Notes under the pieces: generated by a model | Databases searched by the model: none | What the model saw: only the letters and a program-made list of their open reading frames with translations | What the model was told of the DNA's origin: nothing | Shown: piece after piece, positions 1 through 7,785 of the stretch | Position numbering within the stretch: position 1 is the first letter of the stretch | Layout: each line of letters starts with the position of its first letter | Position numbers and translations under genes: made by a program | Assembly: GCA_003455605.1 (NCBI GenBank) | Contig: DMQR01000069.1 | Location: 1-22,386, forward strand | Direction: 5' to 3' | Origin: Cryomorphaceae bacterium | Lineage (GTDB): Bacteria > Bacteroidota > Bacteroidia > Flavobacteriales > Schleiferiaceae | Length of the DNA: 22,386 nucleotides

Positions 1-358
1 GCCATTCTACAGCGCCGACACATGGAGGAGGGCCGTCTTTATAAATTTCAACCTGCCCGGTTGTTGAGGCCGAGCCACCTTGATTAAATACCGTGTGGGT
101 AATATCATAAACACCCATGGAACCAATAAAGACTTGTACATTTTCTCCTGTATAAGTACCTACTCCATCTATCTCCCAAGAGAACAAAAACGGGTCTCCA
201 GAAGATGTAGATGTAAAGTCAACAGTATTGCTGTCAACATATGACATCGTGTAATCTGCCTGAGGTAGAGGACCTAATTCTGTGTGACCCGCTTCACTTG
301 GATCACAAGAAGCAACCGAAACAGTTATAGCGACAATGGATAATATATTCTTAAACAT
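1..358 (-). CDS. PKD-domain surface lipoprotein, 3' end cut off by the window edge
   Basis: The 119 visible codons begin with a lipoprotein signal peptide: a short hydrophobic run after MFKNIL ending in the lipobox SVASC, with the lipidated Cys at residue 18. Residues of about 36-105 look like a PKD-type beta-sandwich (FSWEIDGVGTY, then a VYDITHTV strand and NQGGSAS turn). The frame runs off the left edge after PPPCVGAVEW, so a C-terminal domain, perhaps glycan-binding or a hydrolase, is missing. It starts 12 bp after the SusD-like gene on the same strand, so it is very probably the third gene of that operon. By position it is likely a surface glycan-binding protein (SusE/F role) or a glycan hydrolase. 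The fold call is from pattern only; the ligand is unknown. Confidence 0.75.
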   Translation of the reverse strand, partial: MFKNILSIVAITVSVASCDPSEAGHTELGPLPQADYTMSYVDSNTVDFTSTSSGDPFLFSWEIDGVGTYTGENVQVFIGSMGVYDITHTVFNQGGSASTTGQVEIYKDGPPPCVGAVEW

Positions 359-370
359 AATTATTGATTT

Positions 371-1885
371 TTAGTACCCTGGGTTTTGTGTTAATACTCC
401 TTGACTTGCATCAATTTCTTGTTGAGGAATAGGCAGGTATCTATGCGTATTGATGTCAAAACCTTGAGTTCCTAAAACATCTTGAGCATTACCTGTTCTA
501 ATCAAATCAAAGAATCTATGTCCTTCGGTAGCAAGTTCCATTCGGCGTTCGTCATAAATATCATCCAGCAACTGATTTCCTGAACTTGACAATGCCGATA
601 ATCCCACTCGATTTCTTACTTGATTCACATACGATAATGCTGTTGCCTCCGATCCTCCAGAGCGCACCAATGCTTCAGCCGCCATTAACAAAACATCCGC
701 ATATCTTATTTCACGGATATTATTGCCCCAATTCAACGCTGGATCACCGTCTGGAGCCGTATTACTCGCCAGTGGCGCATATTTTCTCATGAAATAGCCT
801 GTATTTTGGTATCCCGGGGTGTAAGAGGCCCCTGCCACGGCAGATGCATCGATAATTGTATGTTGGTATCTAGGATCATTGGTCATAGCTGCTTCAAGCT
901 CGGTTGAAACTGGACAAAAACCCCAGCCGGTTGCATATGTAGGGCCATTATAGTCGCGCATTCCGATAAATTGAACCCCAACATTGCCTTCACCGCCTCC
1001 CCAGCCAAACGAGCCCCAATCAGAGGCTGAATTTTCGCTGTAGGTAATTTCAAAGACGCTCTCAGATGACCATTCCCCAGCTTTCGTCCAAATATCTTCA
1101 TAGTTAGCAAGTAGCCCGTATTGGCCAGACTGAATAACAGACTCGCATAGAGAAGCAACTTGACTCATCTTGTTTTCGTCATTTTGGAATAATAATACTC
1201 TGGCGAGTAATGCTTCGGCTGCACCTTTTGTAGCGCGGCCAATCTGATTAGCACTTACAGATGAAGGTAAAACTTGGATGGCCGCCTCTAAGTCAGTTAT
1301 GATTAATGGGTAGATAGCTTCTGGGCCAACTTGATTTACAGTATAGTATTCTGAAGCTCCTAAAGTGTGATCTATATAAACGACATTTCCAAACAAGCGA
1401 ACCAAGTCAAAGTAAAATTTGGCTCGTAAGAATCTCGCTTCAGCCTTAGTTCGTACACGGAAAGCTTCAGAAGCATCCTCAATACCATCGATTTTCTCTA
1501 GGTATAGATTAGCTCTATAAATTCCTTTATAGTTTTTCTGCCAAAAACCTCTCTGAGGTCCAAGGTTAGGCGTCAGAGTAAAGTTGTTGTAGGCAACCCA
1601 CGACGGTTGATCTGATGCATCGCTTCCTCCAGCATACGTATCGTCTGATGCAACGTTCTGCAAGAACCGGAACATAGTGAACCCCCATTGATCATTCCAT
1701 TGAAGCACGTCATAAATGCTGACTAAGGCTTCAAAAGCCTGATCTTCATTCTGGTAGTAATTTACTTCCAGAACCCTTCCTACAGGACGTGTATCTAGGA
1801 AGTCCTTAGAACAGGAACCTAAAACAAGGGATAGAGTGAGTATTAAACTAACCCAAATACTTTTGCTATTACTATTATTTTTCAT
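371..1885 (-). CDS. SusD-like glycan-binding outer-membrane lipoprotein (RagB/SusD family)
   Basis: This 504-residue protein has a lipoprotein signal peptide with lipobox VLGSC (Cys25). It carries the features of RagB/SusD proteins: an N-terminal tetratricopeptide-like helical part with NYYQNEDQAFEALVSIYD, the helix AEARFLRAKFYFDLVRLFG at about residues 150-168, the segment IREIRYADVLLMAAEAL near residue 400, and the C-terminal ERRMELATEGHRFFDLIRTG plus RYLPIPQQEID. Family members sit as lids on SusC-type barrels and capture oligosaccharides at the cell surface. The length is normal. The start lies only 9 bp beyond the stop of the SusC-like gene upstream, so the two are co-transcribed. The sequence does not show which glycan is bound. 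Confidence 0.95.
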   Translation of the reverse strand: MKNNSNSKSIWVSLILTLSLVLGSCSKDFLDTRPVGRVLEVNYYQNEDQAFEALVSIYDVLQWNDQWGFTMFRFLQNVASDDTYAGGSDASDQPSWVAYNNFTLTPNLGPQRGFWQKNYKGIYRANLYLEKIDGIEDASEAFRVRTKAEARFLRAKFYFDLVRLFGNVVYIDHTLGASEYYTVNQVGPEAIYPLIITDLEAAIQVLPSSVSANQIGRATKGAAEALLARVLLFQNDENKMSQVASLCESVIQSGQYGLLANYEDIWTKAGEWSSESVFEITYSENSASDWGSFGWGGGEGNVGVQFIGMRDYNGPTYATGWGFCPVSTELEAAMTNDPRYQHTIIDASAVAGASYTPGYQNTGYFMRKYAPLASNTAPDGDPALNWGNNIREIRYADVLLMAAEALVRSGGSEATALSYVNQVRNRVGLSALSSSGNQLLDDIYDERRMELATEGHRFFDLIRTGNAQDVLGTQGFDINTHRYLPIPQQEIDASQGVLTQNPGY

Positions 1886-1894
1886 TGTTCCTCG

Positions 1895-4800
1895 TTATTT
1901 AAATGTGATGTTAACGCCTATGGTATTAACCCTTGCTTGAGGATAGATACCTCTGTCAATTCCCATTCCAGCACCAATTTCTGGATCAAACCCATTATAC
2001 TTCGTGAATGTCAGCAAATTGGTCCCAGCATAATAAATGCGCATTTTTCTCAACCCTATGCTCTCGGCAAAGTTTCCAGTAAGCGTATAACCTAGCTGAA
2101 GAGATTTCAAACGGAAGAAGCTTCCGTCCTCTACATAAAAGTCAGAACTGCGCGCAAAATTCTTATTTCTATCATCAAAGGTCAACCTAGGATGAGTATT
2201 CGTTGATCCTTCTCCTGTCCACCGATCTATTGCGGTGGCAGGCATATTAGAAGTAGGTAGGTCATAACGACGGGTTGCATTGTAAATGTCGTTGCCAAAG
2301 ACCCCTTGACCGAAAACATTCAAATCCCAATTCTTATAACTCATATCCACAGTTATACCAGCCGTCCAATCAGGCGTTGGATTACCAATCATTGTTCGGT
2401 CATCCGCTGTGATTTCACCATCTCCATTAATATCAACGAATCGGAAATCACCTGGTTTTGCGCCAGGCTGGATTGTATCGCCTTCGCTTGAGGTGTGTCC
2501 ATATACATCATCCATATTCTGGAAAATACCATCCGTTTGATAACCAAAGAGATATCCAATTGGTAGCCCCTCAGTAATTCTTGTAATCTCGAGGCCTTGA
2601 GGTCCCCAGCCAGCACCCGTTAAGTATCCCACATCATTCCCGATAAGAACAACCTCATTTTTGATGAAGCTCACGTTACCCGAAACGCCTATTGTGAAGT
2701 CTCGATTGTAGGCGCGATCATATCCAAACTCCATATCAATACCCTGATTCAACATAGAGCCTACGTTTGCTGTTGATGGATCGTTTCCAATGTATGAGGG
2801 TAGCGGTGGTCGAGTTTTCATATCGTTGGTTCGACGATTAAATACATCGAAGCCAAAGACCAAATAATCAAAAGCACGTATCTCCGCACCAACATTTAAT
2901 TGAGCAACACTTTCCCATCTCAAATCAGGATTCGCGACTTGTGCGGGAGTTGTTCCGTTCGTCAGAATTTCATTGCGACCAAATGTATACGAGCGGCCAC
3001 CAATGATTGTGGATGCATATTCCAATGAACCGGCGGCATCGCTACCATTCAACCCATAACCAGCTTTCAACTTCAACTGGTTGATGTTGTCATATATCCA
3101 AAAATCCTCTTTGTGAATATTCCATCCTGCAGATAACGACGGGAAATAACCCCAACGGTAGTTAGAACCAAAACGAGAAGAAGCATCGGCACGTAAAATT
3201 GCAGTAGCAACATACTTACCGTCATAATCGTAATTAGCTCTTGCGAAATATGACTCTATCGCATAGCGCTCCCATTTACCGCCATAAACTTGCTCTGATA
3301 TCTCGTTTCTAGCATAATCTATAGTAGCATCTTGGAAGTCTTGTGTAGGTACATCTCTTTTGTTACCCCCGATGTATCGACCATTAACTTCCTGAGCACT
3401 ATGACCTGCTAGGTAATTCAGGTTATGCTTTCCTAAACTATGACTATAGGTAAGAGTGTTATCCCATATCCATGTAAAGCCTCTGTTGAAGCTAGAGTAT
3501 ACATTGTTTGTATCTAAGAGATTTGTCGCGTTCAAATAGTGTGAAGGCGTGAATCCTTCATTACCCCAAAATGCGAGGTCAATCCCCATGCTTGAACGTG
3601 CCTTCAAGCCTGGCAAAATTTCAAATACTGCATAAGTGTTGTTCACTATTTTATCTGCCCATCCATAATTATTAATAATTGAATACGCCGCAACAGGATT
3701 TACAATTTCAGATGTCACTCGGTTAGAGATTCCAAAAATTCCATTGGCATCACGGACTAAGTTGGAGCGTAACACGCCGCCAGATGAATACGGTGCCGAT
3801 GATAGCACTGTTGGATCTGTTTCATAGAGTGGCGTCAATGGATCCATGTTTAATGCTCTTCCTAAAGGAGAGCCCCATTCTGTATTTTCAGCTACCCCAT
3901 TACTCTGATTGTGCGTATATGCTACATTCCATCCGACGGTCAACTTGTCATTGACGTGGGTGATTGTATTTAATCTAGCAGCCAAACGTTCATAATAAGA
4001 TTTACCCTCAGCAACAATCCCTTCTTGGTTAAAGTTACTTACAGAAGCATAGTATGACCCTCGATTGGTACTACCGGCAATGCTGATGTCACTACTCTGC
4101 ATAATTGCATTTTGATTAAAAACATGGTTTTGCCAATCAGTTCCAGCACCATACTGCGCAGGATTGTCATAAAGAAGAGGTTGACCTGCAGAAGCTGCCA
4201 TTTCGTTCATTATCGTGGCATATTCTGTACCATTCAATACTGGTATTTTTTTCCATGGATTTTGAACTCCTGTGTAAGAGGTTACTTTTACCTCCATTCC
4301 ACGGGCCTTGGAACCATTTTTAGTTGTCACAATGATGACTCCATTGGCACCACGTGCTCCATAAATGGCTGCAGAAGCAGCATCTTTCAAAACTTCAATG
4401 GTTTCAATATCACCTGGATTTAGGAAGTCGATACCGCCCCCTATTACAACACCATCGACCACCCAAAGTGGATCTGAGCCATTAATAGATGATGTTCCGC
4501 GAATGCGAATAACCGAACCAGCTCCGGGCTGACCCGAAGTCTGTACAATACTCACCCCTGAGGTACGGCCCTGAAGAGCTGTTTCAATTCGAGGCAACTG
4601 TAAATCCTCAAGATCTTCTGACTTAACGCTTGAAATCGCACCAGTGACGTTGGACTTCTTTTGGGTTCCAAAACCGACTACAACAACCTCGTCAAGAGTG
4701 GATGCTGAACGATCATAAACTAATCGAATTTCGAGATTTTTATTGTTTCCAAGAGTAATAGTCTGACTTTGGTATCCTACAAATGATGCTGTTAATTCCG

Positions 4801-4996
4801 CCCCTACAGTAGCATTAAGGGACCAACTACCATCTGAATTTGACATTGTGGTGTTGCCCTCTGTCGATATAACAGCACCAGGTAAAGGCGAATTGTCGCC
4901 AGCATCTAGGATAATACCTTGATACTGAGCTTTTACTCCCATACTTACACTGAGTGCAGCTAAAAACAGAAGTTGTTTCAAAGCGATATTTCTCAT
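1895..4996 (-). CDS. SusC-like TonB-dependent outer-membrane transporter
   Basis: About 1033 residues. I chose the ATG at 4996 because the protein then starts with MRNIALKQL and a clean signal peptide ending in VKAQ (residue 24). A longer in-frame start at 5053 would place 19 non-secretory residues ahead and would lie upstream of the likely promoter. Order of parts: signal peptide; carboxypeptidase-regulatory-like domain (about 25-95, with PLPGAVIS and FVGYQSQ); TonB-box-like EVVVVGFGTQKK (about 103-114); plug domain with GQPGAGSVIRIRGTSSIN, PLWVVDG and IYGARGANGVIIVTTK; then the beta-barrel to the end. Energised by TonB, it imports the glycan captured by the adjacent SusD-like lid. The last residues are ITFK, one residue past the usual terminal aromatic. 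First gene of the operon. Confidence 0.95.
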   Translation of the reverse strand: MRNIALKQLLFLAALSVSMGVKAQYQGIILDAGDNSPLPGAVISTEGNTTMSNSDGSWSLNATVGAELTASFVGYQSQTITLGNNKNLEIRLVYDRSASTLDEVVVVGFGTQKKSNVTGAISSVKSEDLEDLQLPRIETALQGRTSGVSIVQTSGQPGAGSVIRIRGTSSINGSDPLWVVDGVVIGGGIDFLNPGDIETIEVLKDAASAAIYGARGANGVIIVTTKNGSKARGMEVKVTSYTGVQNPWKKIPVLNGTEYATIMNEMAASAGQPLLYDNPAQYGAGTDWQNHVFNQNAIMQSSDISIAGSTNRGSYYASVSNFNQEGIVAEGKSYYERLAARLNTITHVNDKLTVGWNVAYTHNQSNGVAENTEWGSPLGRALNMDPLTPLYETDPTVLSSAPYSSGGVLRSNLVRDANGIFGISNRVTSEIVNPVAAYSIINNYGWADKIVNNTYAVFEILPGLKARSSMGIDLAFWGNEGFTPSHYLNATNLLDTNNVYSSFNRGFTWIWDNTLTYSHSLGKHNLNYLAGHSAQEVNGRYIGGNKRDVPTQDFQDATIDYARNEISEQVYGGKWERYAIESYFARANYDYDGKYVATAILRADASSRFGSNYRWGYFPSLSAGWNIHKEDFWIYDNINQLKLKAGYGLNGSDAAGSLEYASTIIGGRSYTFGRNEILTNGTTPAQVANPDLRWESVAQLNVGAEIRAFDYLVFGFDVFNRRTNDMKTRPPLPSYIGNDPSTANVGSMLNQGIDMEFGYDRAYNRDFTIGVSGNVSFIKNEVVLIGNDVGYLTGAGWGPQGLEITRITEGLPIGYLFGYQTDGIFQNMDDVYGHTSSEGDTIQPGAKPGDFRFVDINGDGEITADDRTMIGNPTPDWTAGITVDMSYKNWDLNVFGQGVFGNDIYNATRRYDLPTSNMPATAIDRWTGEGSTNTHPRLTFDDRNKNFARSSDFYVEDGSFFRLKSLQLGYTLTGNFAESIGLRKMRIYYAGTNLLTFTKYNGFDPEIGAGMGIDRGIYPQARVNTIGVNITFK

Positions 4997-5038
4997 GATT
5001 TTATAAACTAAGTCTTTAATAAGTGTACTTAATACACT

Positions 5039-5069
5039 CAAAAGTGCATACAACTAAAACAACAGCCAA
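5039..5069 (-). promoter_or_regulatory. putative Bacteroidota-type promoter of the susC-like operon
   Basis: Reading leftwards, TTG at 5069-5067 is followed after 20 bases by CACTTTTG at 5046-5039, one mismatch from the -7 consensus TAnnTTTG. Transcription would begin near 5032 and give a leader of roughly 36 bases to the chosen susC start at 4996. Two other TTG triplets lie nearby, so the -33 assignment is not unique. This is pattern matching only. Confidence 0.35.
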
Positions 5070-5078
5070 GTTTCCATT

Positions 5079-5096
5079 CCGGACAAATGCCGGACA
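5079..5096 (-). promoter_or_regulatory. direct repeat TGTCCGG x2, candidate activator site for susC operon
   Basis: On the minus strand TGTCCGG occurs at 5096-5090 and again at 5085-5079, an exact 7-base repeat with a period of 11 bp, about one helical turn. It lies about 10 bp upstream of the putative -33 element of the susC-like gene. A further near-palindrome, TATAGAACTATA, is at 5109-5120. Same-face direct repeats just upstream of -33 are typical of activator sites (response-regulator or LuxR-type proteins). The regulator is not encoded in the window. Confidence 0.35.
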
Positions 5097-5159
5097 GAAA
5101 GTCGTAATTATAGAACTATAGCACGTTTGAGCGAAGTTTTTGTTCCCTAAATTAAGGAA

Positions 5160-5522
5160 TTAATCCAAGTATTGGTCCATGTCCCGACGGTCCTTTTTAG
5201 TGGGTCTACCGAACCCTTTTTGACGGGTCATTTTGCGTGCAATTTTCAAGAAAGCCTCCTTATCTATCTCTGCCTGAGGAGTTATATTCTTTAAATATTT
5301 TTGAACAAATTTTGCTCCGATGCGCGATTTAGGCAAAGCGAGAATCTCAAATTCTTGATCGAATCCATGTCGTTTGATGCGCACCACATCCCCAGGCTTC
5401 ACCTCGCGAGAAGGCTTCACGGGAAGTTCTTCAATAAACACCCTGTTCAAGCGCACCTGCTCACCGGACAGGGTGCGTGTTTTGAATAATCGGACACACC
5501 ACAAGAATTTGTCAATACGCAT
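5160..5522 (-). CDS. small S4-domain RNA-binding protein, Hsp15/HslR-like
   Basis: A 120-residue basic protein with an S4 RNA-binding fold at its N-terminus: MRIDKFLWCVRLFKTRT, a basic helix, then GEQVRLNRVFI and PGDVVRIKRHG (about residues 1-55). The C-terminus is rich in Lys/Arg and ends in a GRPTKKDRRDMDQYLD stretch, as in HslR/Hsp15-type proteins that bind stalled 50S subunits carrying nascent chains. I use the ATG at 5522; an in-frame GTG two codons earlier (5528) is possible but would add only MP before the family's normal start. It is divergent from the gene at 5582, with 59 bp between the starts. It is unrelated in function to the SusC operon further along the same strand. Confidence 0.88.
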   Translation of the reverse strand: MRIDKFLWCVRLFKTRTLSGEQVRLNRVFIEELPVKPSREVKPGDVVRIKRHGFDQEFEILALPKSRIGAKFVQKYLKNITPQAEIDKEAFLKIARKMTRQKGFGRPTKKDRRDMDQYLD

Positions 5523-5581
5523 GGGCACAAATTTGACGGTTTTCCCCTAATTTCAACCACTCAAGAAAAAAAATTTCATTA

Positions 5582-6502
5582 ATGAAAGATTCACTGTGGC
5601 TAGGCGTTCTGACTCTGAGTACCCTAATTGCCTGTCAGGGACCTCCCGAAGAAACTACAAGCACTCAAGTAACTACTGAAGCCGTGGCTGAAAAAGGATA
5701 TCAATTATACACTGTTCGCGAGGCGCTTACCGGCCCTGAAGCCATCGCTTCAACGCTGAAAGAGACCAAAAATCTTGGCTATGATAAATTAGAGAGTTTT
5801 GGGTTCATGAACGAGAGCTTTTTTGGAATTCCTGTAGCAGACTTTATTACAACATTGGGAGATGCCCAGCTAAGCAGTCCCTCCGGGCATTACACGCCAG
5901 TGCAGCTCGAGGGTGATGAAGTAGGCCCAATTGATACCGCTACCATCTCAAAATTTATTACCGCTGCTACCGCACTAGACCAACATTGGATCATCCTCCC
6001 TTGGATGAGTGAAGCCTGGAGAAATGCCGAGGGCTATGCGCACCTTGTAGACTACCTCAAACTATTGGGAGCAGAGGCTGCCAAACATGGAATGGTGGCT
6101 GCGTGGCACAACCATGAATTTGAATTCCTTCCCCTTAATCCTTCCGACCCGGAATCTCCATCTGCTTATGAATACCTCCTCAAATCACTCAAAGGTCATA
6201 ACGTCGTATTTGAAATGGATGTGCACTGGGTTGCCTTTGCTGGAGAAAATCCAGTTACTTGGATGAAGAACTATCCGGGCCGTTTCCCGTTATGGCACGT
6301 AAAGGACTTCGCTTCGGATACCGCCACACAAGTGCCGGTAGGACAAGGCGTCGTCCCTTGGGAAGAAATTTTCGCCATGGCAGAGACCGCTGGCCTCCAG
6401 CACTACTTCATCGAACAAGATGTATGTAGCGCAGACCGAGCGATCACTTGTCTGAAAGAAAGTATTGAATGGGCAAACGAGCAATCGTTCATGAACAAAT
6501 AA
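5582..6502 (+). CDS. secreted sugar phosphate isomerase/epimerase-like lipoprotein (TIM barrel)
   Basis: A 306-residue protein with a lipoprotein signal peptide (lipobox LIAC, Cys18) followed by a short Thr/Glu-rich linker and a xylose-isomerase-like TIM barrel (AP-endonuclease family 2 fold). The barrel is visible from YQLYTVREAL (about residue 40) onward, with metal/substrate-type motifs WHNHEFEF (W175-F182), FEMDVHWVAF (about 210), WHVKDF (about 238) and EQD (about 279). Members of this fold isomerise or epimerise sugars; this one should act in the periplasm or at the cell surface. It is preceded by an A-rich stretch (5565-5580) resembling Bacteroidota ribosome entry sites, and the next gene kbl starts 6 bp after its stop. 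The exact substrate is unknown. The nearby SusC/D operon makes a glycan-derived sugar plausible, but it is transcribed the other way. Confidence 0.85.
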   Translation: MKDSLWLGVLTLSTLIACQGPPEETTSTQVTTEAVAEKGYQLYTVREALTGPEAIASTLKETKNLGYDKLESFGFMNESFFGIPVADFITTLGDAQLSSPSGHYTPVQLEGDEVGPIDTATISKFITAATALDQHWIILPWMSEAWRNAEGYAHLVDYLKLLGAEAAKHGMVAAWHNHEFEFLPLNPSDPESPSAYEYLLKSLKGHNVVFEMDVHWVAFAGENPVTWMKNYPGRFPLWHVKDFASDTATQVPVGQGVVPWEEIFAMAETAGLQHYFIEQDVCSADRAITCLKESIEWANEQSFMNK

Positions 6503-6508
6503 CAGATT

Positions 6509-7702
6509 ATGTACGGAGCATTAAAGGACCACCTCAGCACACAACTAAAAGAAATCGACGATGCAGGACTCTTCAAAAGAGAGCGCATCATCACCACCCC
6601 GCAGGATGCGGTGATACAAACGACCGAAGGCAAGGAAGTACTGAACTTCTGTGCCAACAACTATTTGGGCTTGAGCTCACACCCGCGTGTGCTCGAAGCT
6701 GCGCACAAGGCGCTCGACAGCCACGGTTTTGGAATGAGTTCGGTGCGATTCATCTGCGGTACTCAGGACATCCACAAAACATTGGAAGCGAAAATTGCCG
6801 AGTTCTTGCATACCGAGGATACCATTCTATATGCGGCCGCCTTTGATGCCAATGGAGGAGTGTTCGAACCGCTTCTCACTGCCGAGGACGCTATTATTTC
6901 TGACAGCTTAAACCACGCCTCGATCATCGATGGGGTACGCTTGTGTAAGGCGCAACGTTATCGCTATACCAATAACGATATGGCCGACCTCGAGGCCCAA
7001 TTACAGGCTGCGGAAGGAGCTCGTTTCAAGATCATCGTCACGGATGGAGTGTTCTCGATGGACGGGTACGTCGCACAATTGGATATAATCTGTGATTTGG
7101 CCGATAAATACAATGCCTTGGTCATGGTCGACGAGTGCCACGCCACTGGCTTCATTGGAAAAACGGGCCGCGGAACCATAGAGCTGAAAAATGTCTTAGG
7201 CCGCGTAGATATTATCACCGGAACCCTCGGAAAGGCCCTCGGCGGCGCCATGGGCGGATTTACCACCGGCCGCAAAGAAATTATAGAAATGTTGCGCCAG
7301 AAATCGCGCCCGTATTTGTTCTCAAATTCCCTAGCACCTGCGATTGTTGGTGCCTCCATCGAAGTATTCAACTTGCTCAGCGATACGACCGAGCTCCGGG
7401 ACCAATTAGAATGGAACATCAACTACTTCAAAAAAGGAGTGGCAGAAGCCGGCTTTGATTTCAAGGACGGCGACAGCGCCATTATCCCTATTATGTTGTA
7501 CGACGCGACCATGAGCCAAGAATTCGCGGATAAATTGCTCGATGAGGGCATCTATGTTATCGGATTCTTCTACCCTGTGGTGCCCAAAGGGCAAGCCCGC
7601 ATTCGCGTTCAGCTGAGCGCTGCCCATACCCAAGCTCATTTGGACCACGCGATTGCGGCGTTCACAAAGGTGGGGAAACAATTGGGCGTTCTAAAAGATT
7701 AA
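6509..7702 (+). CDS. kbl: glycine C-acetyltransferase (2-amino-3-ketobutyrate CoA ligase)
   Basis: A 397-residue cytosolic PLP enzyme that matches Escherichia coli Kbl almost end to end: [67 protein letters not shown] (PLP-binding Lys near residue 243), [14 protein letters not shown] and [14 protein letters not shown]. It cleaves 2-amino-3-oxobutyrate with CoA to glycine and acetyl-CoA, the second step of threonine breakdown. VDECHATGF replaces the E. coli VDDSHAVGF, as in the animal enzyme. The usual partner, threonine 3-dehydrogenase, is not in the window. The start is 6 bp after the stop of the sugar-isomerase-like gene, so the two are probably co-transcribed. Length is normal and there is no sign of damage. 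Confidence 0.96.
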   Translation: MYGALKDHLSTQLKEIDDAGLFKRERIITTPQDAVIQTTEGKEVLNFCANNYLGLSSHPRVLEAAHKALDSHGFGMSSVRFICGTQDIHKTLEAKIAEFLHTEDTILYAAAFDANGGVFEPLLTAEDAIISDSLNHASIIDGVRLCKAQRYRYTNNDMADLEAQLQAAEGARFKIIVTDGVFSMDGYVAQLDIICDLADKYNALVMVDECHATGFIGKTGRGTIELKNVLGRVDIITGTLGKALGGAMGGFTTGRKEIIEMLRQKSRPYLFSNSLAPAIVGASIEVFNLLSDTTELRDQLEWNINYFKKGVAEAGFDFKDGDSAIIPIMLYDATMSQEFADKLLDEGIYVIGFFYPVVPKGQARIRVQLSAAHTQAHLDHAIAAFTKVGKQLGVLKD

Positions 7703-7731
7703 CAACCTTTTGGCCTAATAGCAGTTAAATA

Positions 7732-7759
7732 AACACACTTCTTCTGCTGAAGGAGTGTT
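7732..7759 (+). terminator. imperfect hairpin after kbl, possible weak terminator
   Basis: AACAC (7732-7736) pairs with GTGTT (7755-7759) and CTTC (7738-7741) with GAAG (7749-7752), leaving a 7-base loop and a small internal bulge. Only four T residues follow, so termination would be inefficient. It lies between kbl and rseP. Confidence 0.3.
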
Positions 7760-7766
7760 ACTTTTG
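7759..7766 (+). promoter_or_regulatory. candidate -7 element of the rseP-paaD unit
   Basis: TACTTTTG fits the Bacteroidota -7 consensus TAnnTTTG and lies 19 bases before the rseP ATG. A second similar string, AACTTTTG, is at 7773-7780. No clear TTG is found at the -33 distance. Confidence 0.3.
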
Positions 7767-7785
7767 GCCTATAACTTTTGCACCT

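Larger units (their letters stand above)
7708..7771. repeat. 10-bp direct repeat TTTTGGCCTA flanking the kbl-rseP gap
   Basis: TTTTGGCCTA is present at 7708-7717 and again at 7762-7771, 54 bp apart, inside the 83 bp gap between kbl and rseP. Both copies are followed by a short A/T tract. No function is evident; the second copy overlaps the candidate -7 element. Confidence 0.5.

Noticed and set aside
4997..5053. A 19-codon upstream extension of the SusC-like gene to an ATG at 5053.
   Set aside because: It would put a charged segment before a normal signal peptide and would begin upstream of the likely promoter; MRNIAL at 4996 is better.
5523..5581. Possible promoter elements (CAAATTTG leftwards, TAATTTCA rightwards) in the divergent gap.
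   Set aside because: Each has mismatches; the leftward one would give an almost leaderless transcript and the rightward one lacks a properly spaced TTG.
6964..7422. A 152-codon open frame on the minus strand opposite kbl.
   Set aside because: The translated product is Ser/Pro-rich without a domain, while kbl on the plus strand is conserved end to end.
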